A DNA stretch of 64,000 nt from Pseudoxanthomonas suwonensis (GCF_000972865.1 NZ_CP011144.1:3035118-3099117); one strand, 5' to 3'; shown: positions 19,988 through 33,028, numbered from the stretch's first letter. Notes: a model not told the origin generated them from the sequence alone. Numbers and translations are program-made.

Positions 19988-20038
19988 CCGGGTGTGCCGC
20001 CGTTGCCGCGGCACCGGTCCGTCCATGGGGAAGCTGGC

Positions 20039-20599
20039 TTGTCCGACGACATCACCCGACTGCTGCTGTCCTGGCGCGCCGGCGACCTGCAGGCGCGCGA
20101 GTACCTGTTCGATGCGGTCTACGAAGTGCTGCGCGAGATGGCCATGGCCCGCCTGGGCGCGGCGCACGGCGACATGACCCTGCGCCCGACCTCGCTGGTC
20201 CACGAGGCGCTGCTGCGCATGCTCGGCCGCGACGTCGGCTATGCCGACCGCGCCCACTTCTTCGCCCTGGCCGCGCTGAAGATGCGCGCGGTGCTGGTCG
20301 ACCACGCCCGTGCCAACGTCGCCGCCAAGCGCGGCGGCGGCGCGGTCAACGTCACCCTGTCGCACGTCGACCAGGGCGGCGTGCACAACGAGGACGTCGG
20401 CGATTACGACGTGCTGGCGCTGCACCAGGCGCTGGAGCAGTTAGGTGGGCACGACGAGCGGGCCGGCCGCGCAGTGGAACTGGCGTACTTCGGCGGCATG
20501 TCGCACGAGGAGATCGCCACGGTGCTGGAGATCTCGGTGCCGACGGTGGACCGCGACCTGCGCTTCGCCAGGGCCTGGCTCAACCGGCAGCTCGGCTGA
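20039..20599 (+). CDS. ECF-type RNA polymerase sigma factor (TIGR02999-like)
   Basis: 186 residues from a TTG start at 20039, chosen because GGGGAAG lies 7 nt upstream and family members start with a similar S-x-DIT-LL--W--GD. Region 2 reads FDAVYEVLREMAMARL and LRPTSLVHEALLRM; region 4 is VELAYFGGMSHEEIATVLEISVPTVDRDLRFARAWL, a clear helix-turn-helix. The region 2.2 acidic stretch of ordinary ECF factors (DAED type) is replaced by PTS (Thr51, Ser52). The next gene is a Ser/Thr kinase with TPRs 24 nt downstream, a pairing common in this family and suggestive of control by phosphorylation rather than by an anti-sigma factor. Confidence 0.87.
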   Translation: MSDDITRLLLSWRAGDLQAREYLFDAVYEVLREMAMARLGAAHGDMTLRPTSLVHEALLRMLGRDVGYADRAHFFALAALKMRAVLVDHARANVAAKRGGGAVNVTLSHVDQGGVHNEDVGDYDVLALHQALEQLGGHDERAGRAVELAYFGGMSHEEIATVLEISVPTVDRDLRFARAWLNRQLG

Positions 20600-20623
20600 G
20601 CGCCGCATCCTAGGGGGAAGGGC

Positions 20624-23395
20624 ATGACCGGGAACGAACGCTGGCAGCAGCTGCGGGAACTGTTCGACGCGGTCTGTGACCTGCCGCCGGAGGCCTGGAG
20701 CGGCGAGCTGGAGCGGCTGACCGCCGATCCTGGACTCATGCGCGAGACGCTCGAACTGCTGCGCGCGCAGACCCAGACCCTGGAGCGCGCCCGTGCGCCG
20801 CTGGACGGCCTGCTGTCGCGGATCGCGGCGCCGGAACTGCAGCCGGGCGATACGCTCGGGCCCTGGCGCCTGACCGGGCGCCTGGCATCCGGCGGCATGG
20901 GCGTGGTCTTCGCCGCCGAACGCGCCGACGAGCTCTACGTGCAGACCGTGGCGGTGAAGCTGCTGCGCGGCTTGTCCGATCCGCGCACGGCCGAGCGCCT
21001 GGCCGAGGAGCGCCGCATCCTGGCGGGCCTGCAGCATCCCAACATCGCGCGCCTGTACGACGGCGGCACCACCGCCGCCGGCCTGCCGTACCTAGTCATG
21101 GAGTTCGTCGACGGGCAGGCGCTGGACGCGTACTGCCGCGACCAGGCGCTGGACCTGCGCCAGCGGCTGGCACTGTTCGTGCGCGTCTGCCGCGCGGTGC
21201 AGGCGGCGCATGCGCACCTGGTCGTGCACTGCGACCTCAAGCCCGGCAACGTGCTGGTCCGGGCCGACGGCGAGCCGGTGCTGCTGGATTTCGGCATCGC
21301 CCGACTGCTGGACGGCGCCGGGCAGGGCGAACGCACCGCTTACTGCACGCCCGCCTACGCCGCGCCGGAAACGCTGTCTGGCCAGCCCGTCGGCGTCGCC
21401 AGCGACGTCTTCAGCCTCGGCGTGATCCTGGTCGAACTGCTCGCCGATCGCCGGGTCGAGCGCGACGCGGCCGACCGCGACCGTCCGGTCGCGGCACCCA
21501 GCAAATGGGCCGGTGCCGACTGTCCCTGGCGCCGGCGCCTGCGCGGCGACCTGGACGCGATCGCCGCCCGCGCCTGCGCGCTGGAGCCGGCGTGGCGCTA
21601 CGCCTCGGTCGAGGCGCTGGCCAACGACGTGCAGCGCTACCTGGACCACCGCGCAGTGGCCGCGCGGCGGGGCTCGCGCCTGTACCGGCTCGGCCGTGGC
21701 CTGCGCCGCCACTGGCGCGGCGCCAGCGTTGCGGCGATGGTGCTGGCGCTCAGCGGCGCGTTCGTCTGGCGCCTGGGCGAGGAACGCGAACAGGCGCGGC
21801 AGGAGGCGCTAATGGCCGAACAGGTCGGCCGCTTCATGCTGTCCGCGTTCGAGGCGGCCGACCCACGCAAACGCGGCAAGGGCGAGACCGAGGCCTCCGC
21901 GCGCGAGGTGCTGGACGCCGGCGCCGAACGGATCGACCGGGAACTGGCCGATTCGCCCGCCATCCGTGCGCGCGTGCAGCACGTGATCGGGCAGGCCTAC
22001 ATGAATGTCGGCCAGTCGCAGCGTGGCGAGGAACTGCTGCGTGCCGCGGCCGGGTCGCTGCTGTCGGCGGAGGTCGACCGGCCGCTGGAGGCGGTCGATG
22101 CGCTCAATGAACTGGCGGTGCTGCTGGCCAACGGCCGGCGCGGCGACGAGGCCGAGCAGGTCGCGCGGCAGGCGCTGGCACTGGTCGAGGAACGTGGCGG
22201 ATCCGATGCGAAGGAAGTCCAGGACGTGCGCGCCAGGGCATGGAACTCGCTCGGCCTGGCGCTGATGAACCAGGAGCGTTTCCAGGAAGCGTTGGATGCG
22301 TTCGAACATTCGCTCGAACTGCGCGACTCGCTGCCCGACGTGCAGCGCCACCGTGCCCGGGTCAACCACAACATCGGGCTGCTATACCGGAAGTGGGGCG
22401 ACCTGGGCCGCTCCGAAGCGATCCTGCGCGACTCGCTGGCGATGAAGATCGAACTGGAGGGGGCCAACTCCTACGCGACCTGGATAACCCGGCACGTGCT
22501 GGCGATGACCGTGGCCGAACAGGGGCGGCTGCGCGAAGCCGAGGCGCTGCAGAAGGAGAACCTGGCGCTGGCGCTGGCCCTGTTCGGCGACGACAGCGAC
22601 CACACCGCCACGGTCTACAACGAACTGGCCAGCCTCAACCAGGACCTGGGCGACTACCAGGCGGCGGGCGCCTATTACGCCCATGCGCTGGAGATCAAGG
22701 CGCGGGTAGCGGGCGAGGACAGCGTCGACTACGTGGTCACGCTCAACAACCTCGCCAGCCTGGAGGAGTCGCGCGGCGATTCCGAGCGCGCGCTGCAGCT
22801 CTACCGGCGCTCGTTCGAGTTCCGCCACGCCAAGCTGGGCGCGGAAAACCCCAGCACGCTGCGTGCCGAGGCCAACCTGGGGCGCGCGCTGATGCGCAGC
22901 GGGCGGGTCGACGAGGCCGAGCCGCTGCTTGCCCATGCCTTGGCGGTCTGGTCGGCGCGGCTGGCCGCGGACGCGACCGACGTGCTGATCACGCGGCTGG
23001 GTTGGGCCGAATGGGAGATCCGCGCCGGCCGCCACGCCGCGGCGCGGGCCACGCTGGAGGCGCTGCGGCCGCTGCTGGCGGGCAAGCCGCCGCAGCTCGC
23101 CTTGCGCCACCAGGCCCTGGTGGCCGACCTGCTGCAGCGCGAAGGCCGCGCGGCCGATGCGGCGGCGGCGTGGTCGCAGGCAGTGGCCCTGGCCGAGCAG
23201 CAGTACGGGACGGACACCATCTCCACCGCGCGCCACCGCGTACCGCTGGCCGAGTCGCTGTTCGACGCCGGCCAGCCCGGACCGGCCCGCGAGCAGCTGC
23301 GCCAGGCCGCGCCGGTGCTGCGCGAGCAGTTGCTGCCCGGCTCGGAACTGCCGCAGCGGATGGCGCGGCTGGAGTCGGTGTTGGGAGCAGGCTGA
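20624..23395 (+). CDS. Serine/threonine protein kinase with membrane anchor and TPR domain
   Basis: 923 residues. The N-terminal region (1-75) is helical. The kinase domain has the Gly loop LASGGMGVVF, Lys112 in VAVKLL, the catalytic HCDLKPGN with Asp204, DFG at Asp222, and AYAAPE. It therefore looks active, although HRD is HCD. One membrane segment lies near residues 367-382 (ASVAAMVLALSGAFVW). The rest, probably periplasmic, is a tetratricopeptide array (for example HNIGLLYRKWGDLGRSEAIL, NNLASLEESRGDSERALQLY). It is co-transcribed with the ECF sigma gene, so it probably senses an envelope signal through the TPRs and phosphorylates the sigma factor. Confidence 0.9.
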   Translation: MTGNERWQQLRELFDAVCDLPPEAWSGELERLTADPGLMRETLELLRAQTQTLERARAPLDGLLSRIAAPELQPGDTLGPWRLTGRLASGGMGVVFAAERADELYVQTVAVKLLRGLSDPRTAERLAEERRILAGLQHPNIARLYDGGTTAAGLPYLVMEFVDGQALDAYCRDQALDLRQRLALFVRVCRAVQAAHAHLVVHCDLKPGNVLVRADGEPVLLDFGIARLLDGAGQGERTAYCTPAYAAPETLSGQPVGVASDVFSLGVILVELLADRRVERDAADRDRPVAAPSKWAGADCPWRRRLRGDLDAIAARACALEPAWRYASVEALANDVQRYLDHRAVAARRGSRLYRLGRGLRRHWRGASVAAMVLALSGAFVWRLGEEREQARQEALMAEQVGRFMLSAFEAADPRKRGKGETEASAREVLDAGAERIDRELADSPAIRARVQHVIGQAYMNVGQSQRGEELLRAAAGSLLSAEVDRPLEAVDALNELAVLLANGRRGDEAEQVARQALALVEERGGSDAKEVQDVRARAWNSLGLALMNQERFQEALDAFEHSLELRDSLPDVQRHRARVNHNIGLLYRKWGDLGRSEAILRDSLAMKIELEGANSYATWITRHVLAMTVAEQGRLREAEALQKENLALALALFGDDSDHTATVYNELASLNQDLGDYQAAGAYYAHALEIKARVAGEDSVDYVVTLNNLASLEESRGDSERALQLYRRSFEFRHAKLGAENPSTLRAEANLGRALMRSGRVDEAEPLLAHALAVWSARLAADATDVLITRLGWAEWEIRAGRHAAARATLEALRPLLAGKPPQLALRHQALVADLLQREGRAADAAAAWSQAVALAEQQYGTDTISTARHRVPLAESLFDAGQPGPAREQLRQAAPVLREQLLPGSELPQRMARLESVLGAG

Positions 23396-23406
23396 GGCGG
23401 CGGTTC

Positions 23407-23744
23407 TTGTGTAGGAGCCGGGTTCAGCCGGCGACCCGACACCGTCGGCACAGGCGACGCCCTCGTGTTTCCGGCGCCCGTGTCGCCGACTGAAGTCAGC
23501 TCCTACAAGAAGAGCGGCCGCGCGCGGCTGTTGTAGGAGCCGGGTTCAGCCGGCGACCCGACACCGTTGGCCCAGGCGACGCCCTCGTGTTTCCGACGCC
23601 CGTGTCGCCGACTGAAGTCAGCTCCTACAGAACAGCGGGCGCGCCGCGGCTGTTGTAGGAGCCGGGTTCAGCCGGCGACCCGACGCCGTCGATACGGATG
23701 TCGCCCTTGCAATCCCGGCACCCGTGTCGGTCGCGCTCCTGCAT
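23407..23744 (+). repeat. Tandem array of three REPINs
   Basis: Three GTAG-type REPINs follow each other head to tail (23407-23510, 23531-23631, 23652-23744), about 121-124 nt apart. The spacers are related too (CGCGGCTGTTG). Left arms fold GCCGG-GTTCAG-CCGGC, while right arms of the first two fold with a different but still paired stem (GCCGAC-TGAA-GTCAGC). The third copy has a decayed right arm ending CTCCTGCA. Confidence 0.88.
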
Positions 23745-23766
23745 GCGATGGGGTGATGAGGTCTGC

Positions 23767-24046
23767 GCCGTCGCCACGGCCGCGCCGCTGCGTGCCATGA
23801 GAGCGTTGAGGTCATGCCGTCGCCACGGCCCTGCGGAGTTGAAGCGCGAGGCTTCGCTCAGACTTCCAGCGAAGCCGCGCCCCTGCGCGCGATGAGCGGC
23901 GATGAGGTTCGTGCCGTCGCCACGGCCCTGCGATGGTGAAGCGCGAGGCTTCGCTCAGACTTCCAGCGAAGCCGCGCCCCTGCGCGCGATGAGCGGCGAC
24001 GAGGTTCGTGCCGTCGCCACGGCCCTGCGGTGTCGAAGCGCGATGC
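23767..24046 (+). repeat. 97-bp tandem repeats abutting the parE stop codon
   Basis: A unit of about 97 nt begins with CTCAGACTTCCA at 23857, 23954 and (truncated) 24046, where TCAGACTTCCA is the parE C-terminal coding end. GCCGTCGCCACGGCC recurs at 23767, 23816, 23913 and 24010. The first two full copies are almost identical, differing by about one base over the first 75 nt. The last unit runs into parE. No gene is seen here. Confidence 0.85.
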
Positions 24047-25954
24047 TCAGACTTCCAAGGAGGCCAAGTCGCCCTTCGCCTCCAGCCACGCCTTCCGGTC
24101 CGACGCCCGCTTCTTCGCCAGCAGCATGTCCATCAGCGCACGGGTCTCGTCGCCCTCGTCCACGGTCAGCTGCACCAGCCGGCGCGTGTCCGGGTGGATC
24201 GCCGACTCGCGCAGCTGCTCCGGGTTCATCTCGCCCAGGCCCTTGAAGCGGGTGACGTTGACCTGCCCCCCCATGCCCTTCTTGGACTCGGCCTTTTCCC
24301 GCGCGATCTTCTCCAGCAGCAGGCGCTTCTCCTCCTCGTCCAGCGCGTAGAACACCTGCTTGCCCACGTCCACGCGGAACAGCGGCGGCATCGCCACGAA
24401 CACGTGGCCGGCCGCGACCAGCGCCGGGAAGTGGCGCAGGAACAGCGCCGACAGCAGGGTGGCGATGTGCAGGCCGTCGGAGTCGGCGTCGGCCAGGATG
24501 ATCACCTTGCCGTAGCGCAGGCCGGTGATGTCGTCCTTGCCCGGGTCGCAGCCGATGGCCACGGCCAGGTTGTGCACCTCCTCGGAAGCCAGCACGGTGG
24601 TGCTGGCGACTTCCCAGGTGTTGAGGATCTTGCCGCGCAGCGGCAGGATCGCCTGGAAGTCCTTGTCGCGCGCCTGCCGCGCGCTGCCGCCGGCCGAGTC
24701 GCCCTCGACCAGGAACAGCTCGGTGCGCGACAGGTCCTGGCTGATGCAATCGGCCAGCTTGCCCGGCAGCGCCGGGCCCTGGGTGACCTTCTTGCGCACC
24801 ACCTGCTTCTCGGTCTTCAGCCGCGCGCTGGCGCGCTCGATGGCGATCTGCGCGATCTTCTCGCCCAGTTCCACGTGCTGGTTCAGCCACAGGCTGAAGG
24901 CGTCGTGCGCGGCGCCCTCGATGAAGCCGGCGGCCTGGCGCGAGCTCAGCCGCTCCTTGGTCTGGCCGCTGAACTGCGGGTCGGTCATCTTCAGCGAAAG
25001 CACGAAGGCGACGCGGTCCCACACGTCCTCAGGCGCCAGCTTCACGCCGCGCGGCAGCAGGTTGCGGAAGTCGCAGAATTCGCGCAGTGCGTCGGTCAGG
25101 CCGCTGCGCAGGCCGTTGACGTGGGTGCCGTGCTGGGCGGTCGGGATCAGGTTGACATAGCTCTCCTGCACCAGCTCGCCTTCCGGGATCCAGGCCACCG
25201 CCCAGTCCACTACCTCGGTGTCCTTCTTCAGCGCGCCGGCGAACAGTTCGGCCGGCAGCAGCTCGCGCCCGGCCAGCTCGCCCTTGAGGTAGTCGCGCAG
25301 GCCATCCTCGTAGTGCCAGCTGTCGCGCTCGCCGCTGGCCTCGTCGAACAGGGTCACGGTCAGGCCGGGGCAGAGCACCGCCTTGGCCCGCAGCAGGTGG
25401 CGCAGGGCGCGCAGGTTGATCTTCGGGCTGTCGAAGTACTTCGGGTCCGGCCAGAAGCGCACGCGGGTGCCGGTGTTCTTCTTCCCGACCGTGCCGACCA
25501 CCTCCAGCGGGGTGGCGCGGTCGCCGTCGCGGAAGGTGATCCGGTGCTCGCTGCCCTCGCGCTTGATGTGCACCTCGACCAGCTTGGACAGCGCGTTGAC
25601 CACGCTCACGCCCACGCCGTGCAGGCCGCCGCTGAAGGTGTAGTTCCTGTTGTTGAACTTGCCGCCGGCGTGCAGGCGGGTGAGGATCAGTTCCACGCCC
25701 GGGATCTTCTCCTCGGGATGGATGTCCACCGGCATGCCGCGGCCGTCGTCGGCCACCTCGCAGCTGCCGTCCCTGTACAGAACCACCTCGATCTCGCGGG
25801 CGTGGCCGGCCAGCGCCTCGTCGACCGCGTTGTCGATGACTTCCTGCGCCAGGTGGTTGGGCCGGGTGGTGTCGGTATACATGCCCGGGCGGCGCTTGAC
25901 CGGATCCAGGCCGGAGAGGACTTCGATGTCGGCGGCGTTGTAGCGGCTGCTCAT
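24047..25954 (-). CDS. parE: DNA topoisomerase IV subunit B
   Basis: 635 residues (E. coli ParE 630). ParE is the ATPase subunit that works with ParC to decatenate daughter chromosomes. GHKL ATPase motifs are NAVDEALAGHA, ADDGRGMPVDIH and GGLHGVGVSVVNALS. The transducer and TOPRIM parts show VEGDSAGGSARQARDK, ILPLRGKILNTW and ILADADSDGLHIATL. The C-terminus ends DLASLEV, and its last 11 coding bases are repeated in the tandem array downstream. ParE rather than GyrB is favoured by the short length and lack of the gamma-proteobacterial GyrB insert. Confidence 0.96.
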   Translation of the reverse strand: MSSRYNAADIEVLSGLDPVKRRPGMYTDTTRPNHLAQEVIDNAVDEALAGHAREIEVVLYRDGSCEVADDGRGMPVDIHPEEKIPGVELILTRLHAGGKFNNRNYTFSGGLHGVGVSVVNALSKLVEVHIKREGSEHRITFRDGDRATPLEVVGTVGKKNTGTRVRFWPDPKYFDSPKINLRALRHLLRAKAVLCPGLTVTLFDEASGERDSWHYEDGLRDYLKGELAGRELLPAELFAGALKKDTEVVDWAVAWIPEGELVQESYVNLIPTAQHGTHVNGLRSGLTDALREFCDFRNLLPRGVKLAPEDVWDRVAFVLSLKMTDPQFSGQTKERLSSRQAAGFIEGAAHDAFSLWLNQHVELGEKIAQIAIERASARLKTEKQVVRKKVTQGPALPGKLADCISQDLSRTELFLVEGDSAGGSARQARDKDFQAILPLRGKILNTWEVASTTVLASEEVHNLAVAIGCDPGKDDITGLRYGKVIILADADSDGLHIATLLSALFLRHFPALVAAGHVFVAMPPLFRVDVGKQVFYALDEEEKRLLLEKIAREKAESKKGMGGQVNVTRFKGLGEMNPEQLRESAIHPDTRRLVQLTVDEGDETRALMDMLLAKKRASDRKAWLEAKGDLASLEV

Positions 25955-26194
25955 GGACTCGTTGCGGTGCTGCGGAAGCGACTCGGAAGTGTGCGGCCTG
26001 GCCCCGGTTTTTGCACCCCTTCCGCGTCCTTGCGCCCCTGTTCAGGGCCGCGCAGGCGGCCGGGGGGTATAAGGGGCGCAGGTCTGGAATGGAGGGCCTG
26101 GACGCTGGAAAACCGCCGCATCCGCCTCCATGTTCCATGCCTGGAACGAAGGGCCCGGTGGATCCCCGCCGGCCCATGCAGCAGGAGACGACGC

Positions 26195-26461
26195 ATGAAC
26201 CGACGACTGTTCTGGACTGCCGTGGCCGCCGTGGTAGCGCTGTCGGCCGCGGTGCCGCTGCTGGCGCAGACCCGCCAGGGCGGCCAGTCCCAGCAGGACC
26301 AGCAGGCCCTGGCCGAACACAAGGCCCAGGAGCAGCGCGAGCGCGAGCAGGCCGCCGAGCGCGCCAAGCGCCGCGAAGCCGCCCGCAGCGGGCAGGACAA
26401 CCGGGACAAGGCCCGCCCGCAGAAGGAAGAGGAAGAGGAGCAGAAGCGCGATCCGCGCTGA
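26195..26461 (+). CDS. Small secreted or anchored Gln/Glu/Arg-rich protein, unknown
   Basis: 88 residues. The start is fixed by GCAGGAGACGACGC before the ATG and by a signal-like segment (LFWTAVAAVVALSAAVPLLAQ). The mature part is almost entirely charged or Gln (HKAQEQREREQAAERAKRRE) and ends in a run of Glu, so it is probably an extended helix or coiled coil. I do not recognise a family. It is divergent from parE and followed by a repeat-filled gap. A periplasmic location is likely. Confidence 0.6.
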   Translation: MNRRLFWTAVAAVVALSAAVPLLAQTRQGGQSQQDQQALAEHKAQEQREREQAAERAKRREAARSGQDNRDKARPQKEEEEEQKRDPR

Positions 26462-26520
26462 GGCCCGCTAGGCGGCTGAGCCGGCGTGGCCGACCTTCCG
26501 CGGAAGGTGCACTGAGCCTG

Positions 26521-26639
26521 CCGTCGTCCCGGCGCACGCCGGGACCCAGCGACTTTGCCCTGTGCACCGGCCGTTGCCGCTGGAACGGGGCTGATATGGC
26601 GTGAAAGGCACTGGGTCCCGGCGTGCGCCGGGACGACGG
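26521..26639 (+). repeat. Inverted-repeat element, family B (perfect 29-bp arms)
   Basis: Arms 26521-26549 and 26611-26639 are perfect reverse complements (CCGTCGTCCCGGCGCACGCC... / ...GGCGTGCGCCGGGACGACGG). Each arm is itself hairpin-forming (CCCGGCG-CA-CGCCGGG). A second copy is at 28691 and a decayed one at 33097. The 26462-26794 gap holds no other feature apart from the pyrG promoter. Confidence 0.85.
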
Positions 26640-26767
26640 GTGCGGCGGGACGGTGCCAGGCGGCTGCGCCTGCGGCCGCCACCCGGCGCGGCGGATACGG
26701 CTACTGCCCGGTCACGCGGAACAATGCATCCACGCCCTGCCGGCTTGGGCGATCGCGGGCGAGTCGG

Positions 26768-28471
<1,704 letters not shown>

Positions 28472-28478
28472 GCTGTTG

Positions 28479-30306
<1,828 letters not shown>

Positions 30307-30319
30307 CGAAGACGCGGCG

Positions 30320-30670
30320 ATGCGCGCCATGCGCTGGGTGCTGCTGGGGCTGGTGCTGCTGCTGGGATGGCTGCAGTACCGGCTCTGGTTCGGCATCGGC
30401 AGCGCGGGCGAGGTGGCGGCGCTGGAGGCCCAGGTGGAGCACCAGCGCCGCGAGAACGGCGGCCTGGAGGAACGCAACGCGGCGCTGGCTGCCGAAGTGC
30501 GCGACCTCAAGGAGGGCGTGGCCGCGGTCGAGGAGCGCGCGCGCAGCGAACTGGGCATGATCAAGCCCGGCGAGGTGTTCTACCGCGTGGTGGAGGATCC
30601 GGCGCAGCGCGCCGGCACCCCGGACAAGGCCGACGAACCCGCGGGCGCGGACGCCGGGGAGCGTGACTGA
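30320..30670 (+). CDS. ftsB: Cell division protein FtsB
   Basis: 116 residues, bitopic. A short cytoplasmic Met-Arg start leads into [20 protein letters not shown] (membrane segment), then a coiled coil ([20 protein letters not shown]) and the conserved [17 protein letters not shown]. FtsB forms the FtsQLB divisome complex in the inner membrane. The C-terminal tail is Ala/Asp/Glu-rich. A second ATG at 30329 is possible. Its stop overlaps the ispD ATG by one base (TGATG). Confidence 0.92.
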   Translation: MRAMRWVLLGLVLLLGWLQYRLWFGIGSAGEVAALEAQVEHQRRENGGLEERNAALAAEVRDLKEGVAAVEERARSELGMIKPGEVFYRVVEDPAQRAGTPDKADEPAGADAGERD

Positions 30671-31365
30671 TGGCCTCGGTCTGGGCGGTGGTGCCCGCCG
30701 CGGGCCGCGGCACCCGCTTCGGCGGGGACGTGCCCAAGCAGTACCTCGAGGCAGCCGGCCGGCCGCTGCTGGCCCATACCCTGGATACGCTGCTGGCCCA
30801 TCCGGCGGTGGCCGGCGCGATCCTGGCGCTGTCCGCGGACGATCCGCGCTGGCCGGGCTGGCGCGAGCACGCCGGCAAGCCGCTGCTCGCCTGCACCGGC
30901 GGCGACAGCCGCGCCGCCTCGGTCCTGGCCGCGGTGGAGGCGCTGCCCGGATCGGTGCGCGCCGACGACTTCGTCCTGGTCCACGATGCCGCGCGGCCCA
31001 ACCTGGCGCTGGCGGACCTGGACCGGCTGCTGGAACTGGGCCGCGCCGACCCGGTCGGCGCGATCCTGGCCGCGCCGGTGCGCGACACCCTCAAGCGCGC
31101 CGGCGACGACGGCGGCATCGACGCCACCGAACCGCGCGAGCGGCTGTGGCGCGCACTGACCCCGCAGCTGTTCCGCCGGCTGCAGCTGACCCGCGCTTTG
31201 CAGGCCGCGGCCGCGGCCGGGATCGAAGTGACCGACGAGGCGATGGCGCTGGAGCGGCAGGGCCTGCGCCCGCTGCTGGTCGAGGGCCGCGAGGACAACT
31301 TCAAGGTCACCACCCCGGCGGACCTGGCCCGCTTCGAGTTCGAACTGTCCCGCCGCTCCCTGTAG
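30670..31365 (+). CDS. ispD: 2-C-methyl-D-erythritol 4-phosphate cytidylyltransferase
   Basis: 231 residues. The CTP-binding motif is [19 protein letters not shown], followed by [10 protein letters not shown] and VTDEAMALE. It acts in the MEP isoprenoid pathway, making CDP-ME from MEP and CTP. It is translationally coupled to ftsB and stands just before ispF, the usual ispDF order. Its last codons are CTG TAG, and this TAG (31363-31365) is also the GTAG start of a REPIN, so the natural C-terminus coincides with the repeat boundary. Confidence 0.96.
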   Translation: MASVWAVVPAAGRGTRFGGDVPKQYLEAAGRPLLAHTLDTLLAHPAVAGAILALSADDPRWPGWREHAGKPLLACTGGDSRAASVLAAVEALPGSVRADDFVLVHDAARPNLALADLDRLLELGRADPVGAILAAPVRDTLKRAGDDGGIDATEPRERLWRALTPQLFRRLQLTRALQAAAAAGIEVTDEAMALERQGLRPLLVEGREDNFKVTTPADLARFEFELSRRSL

Positions 31366-31457
31366 GAGCCGGGTTCAGCCGGCGACACGGGCGTCGGGAA
31401 CATGAGGGAGTCGCCTGTGCCGACGTGGCGTGTCGCCGGCTGAACCCGGCTCCTACA
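31361..31457 (+). repeat. REPIN overlapping the ispD stop codon
   Basis: The 29-nt arms 31361-31389 and 31429-31457 are perfect reverse complements with the GCCGG/CCGGC stem. The GTAG of the left arm contains the ispD stop. It separates ispD from ispF, which in many relatives are adjacent. Confidence 0.9.
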
Positions 31458-31499
31458 ATAGCCCGTTGCGGCGTATCACCTTTCCGCGGAAGGACCTCC

Positions 31500-31991
31500 A
31501 TGGCAGACATCCCCCCCATCCGCATCGGCCAGGGCTTCGACGTGCACGTCTTCGGCGAGGGCGACCACGTGATGCTCGGCGGAGTGCGCGTGCCGCACGA
31601 GCGCGGCGTGGTCGCGCACAGCGACGGCGACGTGGCGCTGCACGCGCTGTGCGACGCGATCCTCGGCGCGCTGGCGCTGGGCGACATCGGCGTGCACTTC
31701 CCGCCCTCGGACGAGCGCTGGCGTGGCGCCGACAGCCTGGGCCTGCTGCGGCATTGCGTCGGCTTGGCCGTCGACCGCGGCTGGCGGCTGGGCAACGCCG
31801 ACATCACCGTGGTCTGCGAGCGGCCGAAGGTCGGCCCGCATGCGGCGCTGATGCGCGAACGCATCGCCGGGGCCTGCGGCGTGGGCGTCGACGCGGTCAG
31901 CGTCAAGGCGACCACCAGCGAGAAGCTGGGGTTCACCGGCCGCGGCGAGGGCATCGCCGCGCAGGCGGTCGCGCTGCTGGTGAAGGCATGA
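31500..31991 (+). CDS. ispF: 2-C-methyl-D-erythritol 2,4-cyclodiphosphate synthase
   Basis: 163 residues. The metal-binding motif is [11 protein letters not shown] (Asp and His), with the flexible loop [27 protein letters not shown] and the C-terminal [16 protein letters not shown]. It converts CDP-ME 2-phosphate to MEcPP in the MEP pathway, probably as a trimer. The stop overlaps the truD start (ATGA). The ribosome site GGAAGGACC precedes the ATG. Confidence 0.97.
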   Translation: MADIPPIRIGQGFDVHVFGEGDHVMLGGVRVPHERGVVAHSDGDVALHALCDAILGALALGDIGVHFPPSDERWRGADSLGLLRHCVGLAVDRGWRLGNADITVVCERPKVGPHAALMRERIAGACGVGVDAVSVKATTSEKLGFTGRGEGIAAQAVALLVKA

Positions 31992-33028
31992 GCGATCCCC
32001 TCGCGGCGTTCGGCGCGCCGGTGCTGGCGGCGCGCATCCGCGCACAGCCCGAGGACTTCCGGGTTGAGGAGCTGGATGGCTTCGAGGCCAGCGGCGAGGG
32101 CGAGCACCTGCTGCTGACCGTCGAGAAGCGCGGCATGAACACCGGCTTCGTCGCCCGCGAGATCGCGCGCTGGGCCGGCGTGCCCGAGCACGCGGTCGGC
32201 TACGCCGGACTGAAGGACCGGCATGCGGTGACCCTGCAGCGCTTCAGCGTGCACCTGCCCGGTCGTGAGGCGCCGGAGGTGGCCGCGCTGGAGCACGACG
32301 GGCTGCGGGTGCTGGCGCAGGACCGCCACCGGCGCAAACTGCCGCGCGGCGCGCTGGCCGGCAACTGCTTCGTGCTGGTGCTGCGCGAGGTGGCCGGTGC
32401 GCGCGATGCCATCGAGGCGCGGCTGGCCCAGGTCACCGCCCGTGGCGTGCCCAACGCGTTCGGCGAGCAGCGCTTCGGCCATGGCGGTGGCAACGTCGGC
32501 AAGGCGCTGGCAATGTTCGGCGGGCGCAGGGTGGGCCGCGAGCAGCGTTCGCTGCTGCTGTCGGCGGCGCGTTCGGTGCTGTTCAACCGGGTGCTGGCCG
32601 CGCGCGTGGCCGCCGGCAGCTGGGATGCCGGGTTGGAGGGCGAGGTCTGGATGCTGTCGGGCAGCCGCAGCGTGTTCGGGCCCGAACCGTGTAGCGAGGC
32701 CCTGGCGCAGCGGCTGGCGGCGTTCGACATCCACCCCAGCGGGCCGCTGTGGGGGCGTGGCGGGTTGCGCAGCGAGGGTGCGTGCCGGGAGCTGGAACTG
32801 GCGGCGCTGTCGGACCACGAATCGCTGGCGCTGCGCGAGGGACTGGAGCGCGCCGGCCTGGAGCAGGAGCGGCGTGCGTTGCGGCTGCGGGCGGAGGACC
32901 TGTCCTGGGACTGGCCGGATGCGGCCAGCCTGCGCCTGTCGTTCTCGCTGCCGCCCGGCAGCTATGCCACGGCCGTGCTGGCGCAGCTGGGCAGGGTCGA
33001 GGACGCGGCCGTGGGCGCGGATTCCTAA
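31988..33028 (+). CDS. truD: tRNA pseudouridine(13) synthase TruD
   Basis: 346 residues. The catalytic motif is [14 protein letters not shown] (Asp of GxKD). Other TruD marks are PEDFRVEEL near the N-terminus, [17 protein letters not shown] and the C-terminal [15 protein letters not shown]. It modifies U13 of tRNA-Glu and others. It is coupled to ispF. In related genomes surE usually follows truD; here the next gene is the convergent bamA. Confidence 0.95.
   Translation: MSDPLAAFGAPVLAARIRAQPEDFRVEELDGFEASGEGEHLLLTVEKRGMNTGFVAREIARWAGVPEHAVGYAGLKDRHAVTLQRFSVHLPGREAPEVAALEHDGLRVLAQDRHRRKLPRGALAGNCFVLVLREVAGARDAIEARLAQVTARGVPNAFGEQRFGHGGGNVGKALAMFGGRRVGREQRSLLLSAARSVLFNRVLAARVAAGSWDAGLEGEVWMLSGSRSVFGPEPCSEALAQRLAAFDIHPSGPLWGRGGLRSEGACRELELAALSDHESLALREGLERAGLEQERRALRLRAEDLSWDWPDAASLRLSFSLPPGSYATAVLAQLGRVEDAAVGADS

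Noticed and set aside
19781..20038. Longer start for the ECF sigma gene
   Set aside because: The extension lacks family resemblance and passes through the TATAAT box; the TTG at 20039 has a good ribosome site and matches the usual N-terminus.
23407..24046. CRISPR-like array
   Set aside because: Units of about 97-124 nt with spacers that are repeats themselves, inverted arms, and no cas genes. This is a REPIN array plus tandem duplication.
24008..26461. An 817-codon plus-strand frame across parE
   Set aside because: It is antisense to parE. Only its last 89 codons (26195-26461) have their own ribosome site and signal peptide and are kept as a gene.
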